Of a DNA stretch of 64,000 nucleotides, positions 17,298-26,679 are shown one piece after another. Numbering within the stretch: position 1 is the stretch's first letter; each line of letters begins with the position of its first letter. The notes beneath the pieces were generated by a model. The model saw only the letters and a list, made by a program, of their open reading frames with translations, made no database searches and was not told where the DNA came from. This DNA comes from Desulfonatronum sp. SC1 (GTDB lineage: Bacteria > Desulfobacterota > Desulfovibrionia > Desulfovibrionales > Desulfonatronaceae): assembly GCF_003046795.1 (NCBI RefSeq), contig NZ_PZKN01000021.1, positions 20,462 through 84,461 on the forward strand, given 5' to 3'. The position numbers and the translations under genes were made by a program.

Positions 17298-17336
17298 GGG
17301 CCGAGGTGAATCCGCTTCCCTCGGCCCCTTTTTTTT
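17298..17336 (+). terminator. Rho-independent terminator after pdaD
   Basis: gggccgagg (17298-17306) pairs with cctcggccc (17319-17327), followed by c and eight T (17329-17336). It lies between the arginine decarboxylase and the deoxyhypusine-synthase-like gene on the same strand, so the latter either has its own promoter in the next 50 bases or depends on read-through. Confidence 0.85.
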
Positions 17337-17386
17337 GGGCAGTTCCGTTTTTCAAGGAGCAATGCCAAGGAGTAGCGTTAGACGAC

Positions 17387-18520
17387 ATGAACATTCGACG
17401 TATCGATACCCTGCGCAATGGAGAGGAAGACGGCTTGACGCCCTTGAAAACCCTGGATTTGGATGCCGTGGAAGATTTCGACGAACTGGTGACGGCCATG
17501 TCCCGCACCGCGTTCGGCGGGCGCAATCTAGGTGAGGCTCTGGACGTCCTGGAGGCCATGGTCAGCGATCCGGAATGTATGGTAGTGGGGACCTTTTCCG
17601 GGGCGATGACCGTGGCCAAGATGGGCAAGGTGCTCTGTCGGATGATCGACAACGGCTGGTTGAACATCATCGTGTCCACCGGTGCGCTGATGGCCCATGG
17701 GTTCATCGAATCCATCGGGCTACGCCACTATAAGCACGAACCGCACCGGATGAACGACTCCGCGCTGTTCGAAAAGGGCTACAACCGGATTTATGACACC
17801 CTGGAGCCGGAAACTAATTTCATGCAGGCCGAACGGGTCATCGCCCGGGTGATGGAAGAAGTGGGCGACGATGCTCATTTGAGTTCGGAGAGCTTGTGCC
17901 GGGCCATCGGTCGCCACCTGGCCGAGAATTATGAAGGCCCGGGGATACTCAAAAGCGCCTACGCCAAGGAGGTGCCGGTGTACATCCCGGCCTTCACGGA
18001 TTCGGAACTGGCCCTGGACGTGGCCTCGCACATGTTGCGCAACCATCCGGAGTGGCAGTCCCTGGACATCGACGATCCGGCCAAGCTCCCGTTCCAGTTC
18101 AATCCGTTTCTGGACCTGTTCAGCTACACCAAGCGTATCCTGGCCGCCAAGCGGATTGGGATTTTCACCATTGGCGGGGGCGTGCCCCGGAACTGGGCCC
18201 AGCAGGCCGGGCCGTTTCTGGAGATCCTCAGCCAACGCGTTGAGTCCATGAAAACCACGGCCCGGCGCTTCCATTACGCCGTGCGGATCTGTCCGGAACC
18301 GGTGCATTGGGGCGGGTTGAGCGGCTGCACGTACCAGGAGGGCATCTCCTGGGGCAAGTTCGTCGCGCCCAAGGACGGCGGGCGGCACGCGGAGGTGCCC
18401 AGCGACGCGACCCTGGTCTGGCCCCTGTTGATCAAGGCTCTGGAGCAACGCTTGGCCAAGCGCGGGGCCGAGCGCGTCACCGGAACGAACTCGGACTCCG
18501 CACGCGGGAAGCGAGCATGA
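17387..18520 (+). CDS. Deoxyhypusine-synthase-like protein, paralogue 2
   Basis: Second NAD-dependent aminobutyl-transferase of the DHS family in this window; 377 residues. Typical parts are MVVGTFSGAMTVAKMGKVL, GIFTIGGGVPRNWAQQ, and QEGISWGKFVAPKDGG with Lys324 at the catalytic lysine position. The GGVPRNW form differs from paralogue 1 (GGIAGDFP), so the two belong to different subfamilies; this one is closer to the canonical DHS type. ATG 17387 is the best start (aaggag 14 bases upstream, rather far). Its position next to arginine decarboxylase suggests a polyamine reaction, such as homospermidine formation. Its stop overlaps the oxidoreductase start. Confidence 0.88.
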   Translation: MNIRRIDTLRNGEEDGLTPLKTLDLDAVEDFDELVTAMSRTAFGGRNLGEALDVLEAMVSDPECMVVGTFSGAMTVAKMGKVLCRMIDNGWLNIIVSTGALMAHGFIESIGLRHYKHEPHRMNDSALFEKGYNRIYDTLEPETNFMQAERVIARVMEEVGDDAHLSSESLCRAIGRHLAENYEGPGILKSAYAKEVPVYIPAFTDSELALDVASHMLRNHPEWQSLDIDDPAKLPFQFNPFLDLFSYTKRILAAKRIGIFTIGGGVPRNWAQQAGPFLEILSQRVESMKTTARRFHYAVRICPEPVHWGGLSGCTYQEGISWGKFVAPKDGGRHAEVPSDATLVWPLLIKALEQRLAKRGAERVTGTNSDSARGKRA

Positions 18521-19719
18521 AGCGGTTCGTGATCATCGGCAACGGACCTGCGGCCAACAGCGCCGCCGAGGCGATCCGCAAACAGGATCAAGCCTCGTCC
18601 GTGACGATGTTTTCCCGCGAATTCCAAGGCCACTACTACACCCCGGCCCTGCCGGAATTGGTGTCCGGGGAAAAGACCGCGGAGAAGCTGATCGTCCATG
18701 GACCCCAGTGGTATGAGCGACTCGGAATCGAATTGCGTTTGGACTGTCCGGTCCAGGACGCCGACCCTGAACGCCGCCTGGTGATCACGGCGGAGGGCGA
18801 GGAGGTGGGGTACGACGCTTTGCTCCTGGCTACGGGCGGCAACGCGTTCGTTCCGCCCATTCCCGGAACCGGCGACCTGAAAGTGATTCCGGGAGTGTTC
18901 ACCTTGCGGACCATGGCCGACGCGGAGCGGATTAAGGCCGCGGCGGGCCAGGGGCGGCGGGTGGTGCTGATCGGCGGTGGGTTGTTGGGGTTGGAGGCTG
19001 GAAACGGCCTGCTCCGGATCGGCGCCCACGTGGAGGTGGTGGAGGTTTTTCCGCGTCTGCTGCCTCGTCAGACCGACTCGTTGGGGGCCAAGCTGCTTCA
19101 AGGGCTGTTGGAAACCATGGGGTTCGCTTTTCATCTGGGCAGGAAGACCGAGCGGATCGCCCGGACGCCTGACGGCCTGGAGGTTCTCCTGGACAACGGA
19201 ACCAGCCTGGCAGCGGACATGATTCTGATTTCCGCCGGGGTCCGTCCGGAACTGGAACTGGCCGGAAAGCTCGGCTTGGCCGTGGATAAAGCCGTGCTGG
19301 TGGACGACCGGATGCGGACCTCCTTGGCGGATGTGTATGCAGCCGGGGATGTCTGCGAACACCGGGGCCGGTATTACGGGATCTGGCCCGCGGCGGTGGA
19401 GCAGGGCCGGGTCGCCGGAACGAACATGGCCGGAGGGTCCGCGGAGTATGCGGGCACGGTGCCGAGCAACTCCCTGAAGGTGGCCGGAATCGCCTTGACC
19501 GCCTTCGGCGAGATCGACGCCGAGGGTCGCCACCAAGCCCTGGTCTTCCAGGGCCAGGCAAACGGCCTGTACCGCAAGGTGGTCCACAATCAAGGCCGGA
19601 TGCTCGGCGGGATTTTTCTCGGCGACGAGCAGGGGGCCAGGACCGCGCTTACAGTCATGCGCCGGGATCAGATCCTCAGTCCGGAAATACGGGCATTATT
19701 TCCTGCGGAATCAGCATAG
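18517..19719 (+). CDS. FAD-dependent NAD(P)H oxidoreductase
   Basis: A 400-residue flavoprotein of the rubredoxin/nitrite-reductase-like pyridine nucleotide-disulfide family. It has an N-terminal FAD-binding GNGPAANSAAEAI (residues 8-20), a middle NAD(P)-binding motif VVLIGGGLLGLEAGNGL (about 149-165), and the second FAD motif VYAAGDVCE (about 271-279). No redox-active CxxC is present. ATGA at 18517-18520 couples it to the deoxyhypusine-synthase-like gene. The electron acceptor is unknown; rubredoxin or a similar small carrier is plausible in this group. Confidence 0.85.
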   Translation: MKRFVIIGNGPAANSAAEAIRKQDQASSVTMFSREFQGHYYTPALPELVSGEKTAEKLIVHGPQWYERLGIELRLDCPVQDADPERRLVITAEGEEVGYDALLLATGGNAFVPPIPGTGDLKVIPGVFTLRTMADAERIKAAAGQGRRVVLIGGGLLGLEAGNGLLRIGAHVEVVEVFPRLLPRQTDSLGAKLLQGLLETMGFAFHLGRKTERIARTPDGLEVLLDNGTSLAADMILISAGVRPELELAGKLGLAVDKAVLVDDRMRTSLADVYAAGDVCEHRGRYYGIWPAAVEQGRVAGTNMAGGSAEYAGTVPSNSLKVAGIALTAFGEIDAEGRHQALVFQGQANGLYRKVVHNQGRMLGGIFLGDEQGARTALTVMRRDQILSPEIRALFPAESA

Positions 19720-19968
19720 ACCCCGGACGGGATCTGATTTTTTCAGCCTTTCAACCAAAAATTCACGACATCTCATCATGCTTCCGCAAAATTCTGTTCG
19801 TGCTCAGCGAAGCGGTGCCCGTAGCTTGTGCTCGAAATCCAGATAATGGCAAAATAATCGAAGGAATCCGATTACGAGCACCGCCGACAACGGCTGAGTA
19901 CGAGCAAGAATATTACCGGATAGCGCGTTTACCGATCGACCATCACCGAACCGCGTTCAACAGTCATT

Positions 19969-21408
19969 CTATCCGGTTTCCGGCTGCGAAGCCGGGAGAC
20001 TGGGCAGCACGACGCTGATCATCGTTCCGGTATCTCCGGAAGACGTCACGGAAATTGTCCCTCTCTGTATCCTGGCGATCAAGGCCGCCGAGTACGCTCC
20101 CAGGCCGGTGCCGTGGCGCTTGCCCGCGGTGACGTATTTCTCGAAAAGCCGGTTTCGGATGGCCGTCGGAATTGCGCCATGGTTGTGGATGGTGATTTGC
20201 GAACCGTCCTGGACCGTCTTCAGGCCGATGGTGATCGTGCCGCCCTTGGGCGAGGCCTCCACCGCGTTCTTGAGCAGGTTGGAGAGCATGGACAGGCAGA
20301 GCAGTTTTTCGCCGTAAACGAAAAAGCGTTCTTCCGAGGTCGGTCGGCGCCCATTGACCTCCATTTCCACCCGCAGTTGCATCACCCTGACGAATTGGTC
20401 GATTTGAGGGAGAACCTCCCGCACCAGAGCCATGACCTCCACGGGCTCGGGCTCCAGTTCGTAGCTGCCCTGCTCCATCTTGAACAGATCCAGTGACAGG
20501 TTGATCTGATTGAGCATGTTGTGGCCGGCATCGCGGATCATGGCCAGCGAGTCGATCATGGTCTTGGAAAGCCCGGGCTGATGGAGGAGTATGTCCGGCA
20601 GGCCGATGATCGCTCCCAAGGGGGCTTTGAGGTCATGTCTGGTGATGCGCTCCACGTCGGCTTTGAGGTGTTCCAGCTTACGGTGGGCCGTGATGTCCAC
20701 GGCCACGTAGAGCGAGGTGTCCGCCGTCACCGGGGATATGGAAATCTCCCAGGTTTTTCCCACTGCTTCGATTTGGAGCGGAGTGTCGAATTTATTCAGT
20801 TTTTCTGCCAGGGTCATGGATACATGAATTTCCCGGCGCACAGGCTCCGGAAAAAAAGAGCCGCTGGCCGACTCGTTGGGCGTGATGCCCATGAGCCGGG
20901 CTTCGGCGTTGGCGAACAGAACCTGGAAGGTGGCGGTGTTTAACAATACCAAGGGGTAGGGCAGGCTGTTGAGGATCAGTTCGCGCATTTTTCGTTGGGT
21001 CATGGCTTCACGCTGGAAGCGGATCGTCTCGTTGCAGCGTTCCAATATCCCGAGCAAGTCTTGAATAGAAACCGGTTTGGAGAGAAAGCCGTCGGCCTTG
21101 AGCTGAATGCCTCGTTTCAGAATGCGAGGGTCCTCCAAGCCGGTGATCAGAACGACCTGGGTGGTGGGAGACAAGGAGCGGATGGCTTGACCCATTTCCA
21201 AACCGTCCATGCGGGGCATTTCCATGCCCGTGAGCACGATGTCCGGACGGCTGCGGGCAAATTCGAAAAAGCCTTCATGGCCGTCCCTGGCGCCGAAAAC
21301 TTGACGGACGTGAGGGCGGAGCAATTCTTGCAGAATTTCCAGGGTGACGGGCTCGTCCTCGACGCAAAGCACCGAGATGTCGTAGTAAGTCGAGATTTTT
21401 TCGGTCAT
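19969..21408 (-). CDS. Receiver-PAS-histidine kinase with degenerate receiver
   Basis: A cytoplasmic 479-residue signalling protein: receiver-like domain (about 10-125), PAS-like domain (about 140-245), dimerisation/phosphoacceptor helix with RHDLKAPL (His near 259), and an HATPase domain (about 350-475; N box LSNLLKNAVEASP, G box GTGLGAYS). The receiver lacks the phosphorylatable aspartate: DIVLTGMEMPRMDG has Gly61 where DxxMP receivers have Asp. The acidic pair (CVEDEP) and lysine (LSKP) remain. It therefore probably binds a partner without being phosphorylated. The EAL-HDOD gene is 48 bases upstream on the same strand. Confidence 0.85.
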   Translation of the reverse strand: MTEKISTYYDISVLCVEDEPVTLEILQELLRPHVRQVFGARDGHEGFFEFARSRPDIVLTGMEMPRMDGLEMGQAIRSLSPTTQVVLITGLEDPRILKRGIQLKADGFLSKPVSIQDLLGILERCNETIRFQREAMTQRKMRELILNSLPYPLVLLNTATFQVLFANAEARLMGITPNESASGSFFPEPVRREIHVSMTLAEKLNKFDTPLQIEAVGKTWEISISPVTADTSLYVAVDITAHRKLEHLKADVERITRHDLKAPLGAIIGLPDILLHQPGLSKTMIDSLAMIRDAGHNMLNQINLSLDLFKMEQGSYELEPEPVEVMALVREVLPQIDQFVRVMQLRVEMEVNGRRPTSEERFFVYGEKLLCLSMLSNLLKNAVEASPKGGTITIGLKTVQDGSQITIHNHGAIPTAIRNRLFEKYVTAGKRHGTGLGAYSAALIARIQRGTISVTSSGDTGTMISVVLPSLPASQPETG

Positions 21409-21456
21409 TGGGAGACTCTTTGATCAGTTGCGGTTTTGCGCGTGAGCAGGATGAAA

Positions 21457-22701
21457 TCATCTGGCCACACGGAAAAACTCTTCGGCCCAGGTCATGGCCT
21501 GGGCGTAGCAGGTGCCGACCTGGAGAGGGTTCAGCTCAAGTTGAGCAGCCAGGATATCCACACGGGCCCATCGTCCCTGTTCAAACTGGACGGCCAGCTC
21601 CAGCCATGGGGCATAAGGGCTTGGACGGCCGCAAAGAGTCGCCTTGAGGGCGTCGGCCAAAGGCAAGAAGTCCACCAGGGTTGGCATGGGCATGTCGAAC
21701 ATGGCGTCCAGCAGGGAGAACAGTCCCAGCAGGAAAAGCTCATCAGAGTTCACGTCCTGGCGGCCTGATCCCGTGAGTTCCAGAAAACGCGCTCGTTGAG
21801 TCGAGAGCAAGGGGAGCTGGGAGGTTTTTTCCGGAGGCGAGAGGTCCGTGAGAATGACCATGCGCAACCAGGTTCTTGCCTGTTTCGCGCCCAGGTAGGC
21901 GATGGCTCGCTGTACTGTGGTGATCGGCTGGATTACTCCGAAAAAGGGAGAGTTGAGAAACCTGAGCAGGCGATACGTCAAGGAAACGTCGTTTTGAAGG
22001 ATCTTGGCGATTTCATTCCAGTTTTCTCCGTAATTGTCCAACATTTTTAGAATTTTTAGTCGAGCGACCTGGGTTGATGAGAGTTTTTTCGAGACGATGG
22101 TTTCCGGTTTCTGGAAGAAAAACCCTAAGAAGAGCTCAGCGCCCAAGCTTTTGGCGGCAGAGAAAGCCTCCGGAGATTCGACCCGTTTGACCAGGACCGG
22201 AATGCCGGTTCGGGTCGCGGCGATCATGGTCTGGGCGAAAACCTCGGGTGATTCGGTCAGAGCGTCCACGACAAGGTAATCTGCTTCGACCAGGAGGTGC
22301 CGACAAGAGTCCAGCAGTCCGTCCAGGGCCAGCCGGTAACCCGTGGCGCGCAGCTTGGTGATGACCGCTGGCAGACTCCCGTCCCGGCAAAGGCCGGGGG
22401 TCAGCTTGATGATCGTATTGTTCGGCGGCAGGGCGTAGGGGATCTCGTGGAGCAGGGCCGTGGTAGAGAATTCCATCAGCAGGTATGTGTCGCGGGCTAG
22501 GTCCAGGCTTGGAGATGTCGCCGCCTCCAGGACGACTTGCACCGTGGCTTGGTCCTGGTCTTCAAATCGAGCCGACTCGGCCTGTTCGTCGCTCCTATAG
22601 AGGAGTTGATAGCCCCACAGATTCATGTTGCGGTCGAATATGGGGTGGCGGGCAAAAAAGCAGGATTGGGCGGATGGAGGTGTTGAGGAAGATGGGCGCA
22701 T
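21457..22701 (-). CDS. EAL-HDOD domain signalling protein
   Basis: A 414-residue protein of the YuxH type: an N-terminal degenerate EAL domain (FFARHPIFDRNMNLWGYQLLYR at residues 15-36, then a region ending about 200) and a C-terminal HDOD domain (about 205-400, with ILQNDVSLTYRLLRFLNSPF). The catalytic EAL signature is replaced by LME, so c-di-GMP hydrolysis is unlikely. Such proteins act as regulatory adaptors. ATG 22701 starts the protein. The receiver-kinase gene follows on the same strand, so both may form a two-gene unit. Confidence 0.87.
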   Translation of the reverse strand: MRPSSSTPPSAQSCFFARHPIFDRNMNLWGYQLLYRSDEQAESARFEDQDQATVQVVLEAATSPSLDLARDTYLLMEFSTTALLHEIPYALPPNNTIIKLTPGLCRDGSLPAVITKLRATGYRLALDGLLDSCRHLLVEADYLVVDALTESPEVFAQTMIAATRTGIPVLVKRVESPEAFSAAKSLGAELFLGFFFQKPETIVSKKLSSTQVARLKILKMLDNYGENWNEIAKILQNDVSLTYRLLRFLNSPFFGVIQPITTVQRAIAYLGAKQARTWLRMVILTDLSPPEKTSQLPLLSTQRARFLELTGSGRQDVNSDELFLLGLFSLLDAMFDMPMPTLVDFLPLADALKATLCGRPSPYAPWLELAVQFEQGRWARVDILAAQLELNPLQVGTCYAQAMTWAEEFFRVAR

Positions 22702-23053
22702 TATATGGAATTCCTTCGTAATGATATAGATTGAGTACGCGCTGTGCTTGCGCGGGTGGTGTCCGGTTCAGGGCCGTGGATTGATGAAGGGCCTGGATCG
22801 CGTTGCCGTCATGGTGTACAACGAAAGCCCTTGGTCGACAATTGCCCAATGGCGGTCTTCAGTGGAGCTGGACCTGTTTCCTGTTGGCGTTATTTCGTTT
22901 CATGCCGACGTTGCGACCAGGGAGGTGCTTGACGCAAAGCAAGTCGACATGCCAAGGAAAAAACGATTTGACTGATGACTCTTCGGCGTGTGGTTTGCCG
23001 AAGGATTCTCGGTTGGCTTTCTTTAACCGCGACAACGAGGAGAAGCTCAACTG
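22702..23053. other. Intergenic region between divergent EAL-HDOD and PilZ genes
   Basis: 352 bases without a convincing gene. It should hold the promoters of both divergent genes. The only structure seen is a hairpin, cttcggc (22981-22987) with gccgaag (22997-23003), in the leader of the PilZ gene. Short frames here (for example 22748-22975) match no family I know. Confidence 0.5.
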
Positions 23054-23914
23054 ATGGACATCTGTACAGCCGTAGCCGCGACAAAATCCGGCGAACTTCT
23101 GGAGCAGGCCATGGTGGAGCGGGCCAAGTTGATCGTGGTTCCTGCGCTGCTGAGCCATTCACCCAAGTCCGTGGCCGGGACGATTACTTCCTTCACCGTA
23201 AAAAGCACTAACCTGGAGTTGATCTCCTTAGGTGGGCTGACCATTGACAGCTGGCTGCGTAACGGGGTCACCTGCTACTTTCAGTTGAGTGACAGGGCCA
23301 AGGCCTGCGAGTTTTATTACAACTTCGCCTCCCCCATTCTTTTCCTGACCAAACAGCCCGGAGGATACGCTTGCGTCCTACAGACTCCCGAGGCCCTTTC
23401 CCTGGGGCAGCGCCGGTCAAGCATGCGGATTTTTCCCAGGCCGGAATATGTCTTGGGCTTTTCTCTCTGGCCTAAAGGGCAGTTCATGACTCGATGTCCG
23501 GAGACGAACAGGGTCAAGCTGAATCCGCCGCTGATCAACAGTAACCATCTCCAGGAGAATCAAATCCAACTCCTCGATCTTTCGGCAGGAGGTATGAAGT
23601 TAAAAATCCGGCATGTCGGCTTGAAGAACGTGATAGCGGCTTGGGAGGAGATGCCAGGCGTGGTGATTTGGCTGGTCCTGCATGATCCCCAAAAGAAGCG
23701 CAACATGACGCTCTGGTTCAAAGGGAGAATCTGTTATAACCATGTCGATCACTCTACCAAGGATATCGTCAGCGGTCTTGAACTGACGACCGAAGGCATC
23801 AAGGAAAAGAGCGGAAAAATGGTATGGCGCACGGTAGAGCGTCGAATGATCAAAGACCTGGCCACCTGGACCTATGAGCGATATCTGGAAGCAACCACAC
23901 GGGGTGTGCGCTGA
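23054..23914 (+). CDS. PilZ-domain c-di-GMP effector
   Basis: A 286-residue cytoplasmic protein: an N-terminal YcgR-like domain (about 1-110) and a PilZ domain (about 115-260). The c-di-GMP-binding residues are present: RRSSMR (RxxxR, about 119-124) and DLSAGGMKL (DxSxxG, about 175-183). It is therefore likely a functional c-di-GMP receptor, perhaps acting on motility. ATG 23054 has gaggaga upstream. It lies next to the EAL-HDOD protein in the signalling block. Confidence 0.85.
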   Translation: MDICTAVAATKSGELLEQAMVERAKLIVVPALLSHSPKSVAGTITSFTVKSTNLELISLGGLTIDSWLRNGVTCYFQLSDRAKACEFYYNFASPILFLTKQPGGYACVLQTPEALSLGQRRSSMRIFPRPEYVLGFSLWPKGQFMTRCPETNRVKLNPPLINSNHLQENQIQLLDLSAGGMKLKIRHVGLKNVIAAWEEMPGVVIWLVLHDPQKKRNMTLWFKGRICYNHVDHSTKDIVSGLELTTEGIKEKSGKMVWRTVERRMIKDLATWTYERYLEATTRGVR

Positions 23915-24002
23915 GCGAAAGCCTTTGACGCATCGCATGGCTTGCTCGGCAAAGGCGGGTGTTCAGTCTAAGGGGTGGGCGAACCGTGATTGTGCCGACA
24001 GA

Positions 24003-26378
24003 CTATCCTTTCAATGTTTCCCGCACTTTGGCAGCCAGTTCCCGGAGTTTGTAGGGTTTGGCGATGAAGCCTTTGGCCCCTGCGTAGAGGACGTCGCGGA
24101 CATGCCCATGGGCCGTGTAGCCGCTGGCGATCAGGATCCGGATGTCCGGGTCGCGGGTCAGCAGTTCACGCATGCATTTCAGTCCGCCCATGCCGGGCAT
24201 GTTCAGATCCAGGAGCACCAAGTCGATCTCTAGTCCTCGTTTGGTGTACAAAGCCAAGGCCTCTTCCCCGCTGGAGGCATGGAGCACCGTATACCCGAAC
24301 TCCTCCAGGGCCTCCTGGGTAATTTCCCGTAGAGCCTCCTCATCATCCACCACCAGGATGGTTTCCAGGCCCCCTTCCGGATGCGTTTGGGCGGATTGAA
24401 CATCTTCCGAAAGCTTGTGGCCGACCAAGGCCGGCAGGTAAATGCTGAAGGTGCTGCCCGCCCCCTCGGAGCTGGAACAAAGGATATATCCGTTCAGGCT
24501 TTTCACGATCCCGTAAACCGATGCCAACCCCAGACCCGTGCCTTTGCCCGCTTCCTTGGTGGTGAAGAACGGGTCGAATACTTTTTGGCGAACTTCCTCA
24601 CTCATGCCCATGCCCGTGTCCGAGATGCTTAGTTGAACGTAATCGCCCGGCGGAATTTTGAAAAACGTGAAAGCTCGTTCCTGCTCGAACCGTGCGTTGC
24701 ACGTCTCAATGGACAATCTGCCGCCGTCGGGCATGGCGTCCGCTGCGTTGCCGCATAGGTTGAGCAAGGTCTGTTGGATTTGAACCGGGTCGGCATGGAC
24801 GGGCCACAGGTCGCCGCTCAGCCCCATTTCGATTTCGATCATCCGGGGAATGGTCTGGGTCAGGAGCTTGTGCGTCTCCAGAATCTCCTGGTTCAGGTCC
24901 ATGGGGTGGGAGTCGCTTTCCATCTTGCGGCTGAAGGCCAGCATTTGTCGGATCAGGGACTTGGCCCGTTCACAGGCTTGTTGGATGTGGTTGAGCCCTT
25001 TGAAATCCGGGGACTCTGAGGGTTTTCGGGCCAGCAGGAGTTGGGCGTAACCGCTGATTCCCTGGAGGAGATTGTTGAAGTCATGGGCAATGCCTCCTGC
25101 CAGGGTGCCCACGGCCTCCATCTTGTGGGCGTGGCGAAGCTGTGCTTCCAGCTTTTGGCGTTCGGCTTCGGCCTCTTTGAGGGCGGTGATGTCCGTCAAA
25201 AAACCGTTGTAGGTGGCCTGCCCGTCCCTGTCTTTTTTCTCCCTGACGTTCAGCGAAACCCAGAATCGCTGGCCGTCACATCGTTTCCACTCCACTTCGT
25301 GGTGGAGCACGTGACCGCGGCGGGAGAGACGGGTCTTGAGTTCTTCGCGTTCCTGAGGGCGGACATAGAGCTGCCGGGCGATGTCCGTGATTTCGGCGAT
25401 CATCGTGGAGGGAGTATCGTACCCGGCGAGTCGGGCCAGTTCGGGGTTGACTGAGAGAAATCGTCCATCGGGGTGGGTTTGAAATATCCCCACCGGCGCG
25501 GTTTCAAAAAGTTCTCCGTACTTCTCCATGCTCTCCCGCAGTTCCCTGGTACGTTGCTCCAGGCGGTCCTCCACCCGAAGAAGGGTCCGTTCCCGACGAG
25601 CCTTGGCGCAAACTTCCACCGCGTATTCCGGTGCAAAGGGCTTGCGCAGGTAGGCGGCGGCTCCTTTTTTCATGCAGTCCAGGGCCAGCCCCGGCTGCGG
25701 GTCGCTGGTCATCATGAGGCAGACGCAGTTCGGACTGGATCGGCCAAAGTCCTCCAGGAGGTCGTCGCCATGGCCGTCTGGCAGATGATAGTCGATGACG
25801 GCTACGTCGTAAGCTTTGCTTTGGAACATATCCACGGCCTCGCAAGCGGTCAGGGCCGTGTCCGCCAAGTAACCGTGAGCCTCGAAGGTCCGCTTCAGCA
25901 GATTGGCCAGGGTCGTGCCGTCCTCCACCAGCAGCACCCGCGGCTGGGATGCGCGGAAGCTGCCCTGGAGCATGGCCGTCACGGTATCGCGGAAATGGCG
26001 GATGTCTTGAGGCAAGGCCAAAAAGGCGCTGGCGCCGGTTTCCGTGGTCAGTCGCTCGGTTTCCTCGCCGGAGAAGGTGGCTGAAATCACCAGGATGGGT
26101 GTCTGGTTGAAGGCCCGGTACTCCGGAGACCGCAACAACCGACAAAACCGCCAGCCGTCCAGGCCGGGCATGTACAGGTCCGTGACGATCAGATCGGGCT
26201 TGTCGGCCTGCATGGCCGGCAAGGCCTGTTCCGCGCTCTCGAATCCTAGGGCTTGCAGTCCTTCCTTGCGCAGCAAATCGACCAGCAGTTTGCATTGGGC
26301 CAAGCTGTCGTTGACCACGACCACGGTTTGCGGTGAGTTCGGCATGGGATGAAGAGGTGGTTGATGGTCAGTAGGCAT
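24003..26378 (-). CDS. Hybrid histidine kinase (REC-REC-PAS-HisKA-HATPase-REC)
   Basis: A soluble 791-residue sensor kinase without membrane helices. Order: receiver 1 (about 18-135), receiver 2 (about 147-262), PAS with PAC (about 285-410), phosphoacceptor [14 protein letters not shown] (His about 435), HATPase (about 530-655) and receiver 3 (about 673-790). Receivers 2 and 3 keep the key Asp and Lys; receiver 1 keeps Asp (VTDLYMP) but has FLALP where a lysine-proline is usual. The start is ATG 26378 or ATG 26345. Input signal is unknown. Confidence 0.88.
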   Translation of the reverse strand: MPTDHQPPLHPMPNSPQTVVVVNDSLAQCKLLVDLLRKEGLQALGFESAEQALPAMQADKPDLIVTDLYMPGLDGWRFCRLLRSPEYRAFNQTPILVISATFSGEETERLTTETGASAFLALPQDIRHFRDTVTAMLQGSFRASQPRVLLVEDGTTLANLLKRTFEAHGYLADTALTACEAVDMFQSKAYDVAVIDYHLPDGHGDDLLEDFGRSSPNCVCLMMTSDPQPGLALDCMKKGAAAYLRKPFAPEYAVEVCAKARRERTLLRVEDRLEQRTRELRESMEKYGELFETAPVGIFQTHPDGRFLSVNPELARLAGYDTPSTMIAEITDIARQLYVRPQEREELKTRLSRRGHVLHHEVEWKRCDGQRFWVSLNVREKKDRDGQATYNGFLTDITALKEAEAERQKLEAQLRHAHKMEAVGTLAGGIAHDFNNLLQGISGYAQLLLARKPSESPDFKGLNHIQQACERAKSLIRQMLAFSRKMESDSHPMDLNQEILETHKLLTQTIPRMIEIEMGLSGDLWPVHADPVQIQQTLLNLCGNAADAMPDGGRLSIETCNARFEQERAFTFFKIPPGDYVQLSISDTGMGMSEEVRQKVFDPFFTTKEAGKGTGLGLASVYGIVKSLNGYILCSSSEGAGSTFSIYLPALVGHKLSEDVQSAQTHPEGGLETILVVDDEEALREITQEALEEFGYTVLHASSGEEALALYTKRGLEIDLVLLDLNMPGMGGLKCMRELLTRDPDIRILIASGYTAHGHVRDVLYAGAKGFIAKPYKLRELAAKVRETLKG

Positions 26379-26679
26379 GAACCGGATTCCCCCACGCCTA
26401 CGTTACTACCAGTTTTCAAGAGCAAAGAAAACACGCAGAAATCCTTCGGACTGACCAGTAATCGGCGTTTGCGACGGGCCACATGGTCCGTTTTTTCAGT
26501 GTTATTTCGAAAAAGCTCGCTCAAGGTCGTATCTTCCCGGAACTCCAGAGGCGCGACGTCTGGCTTTCCCTTTTTCATGCTGGTAGGAATCGTGCCTGGG
26601 CAAGATGTGGCGAGGGCGGTTAGTGTCCTGCTATTTTAAGCTGATATTGGAAAATAAACAGTCGAACCAAGGAGTAACC
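26379..26679. other. Divergent promoter region
   Basis: 301 bases between the divergent hybrid kinase and HEAT-repeat regulator genes. I see no gene, repeat or strong hairpin; promoters for both should lie here but none can be assigned with confidence. Confidence 0.4.

Noticed and set aside
19800..20018. Short plus-strand frame downstream of the FAD oxidoreductase
   Set aside because: No ribosome-binding site or known similarity, and it runs into the antisense of the REC-PAS kinase.
22748..22975. 75-codon frame in the EAL-HDOD/PilZ gap
   Set aside because: No convincing start or family; more likely leader or promoter DNA.
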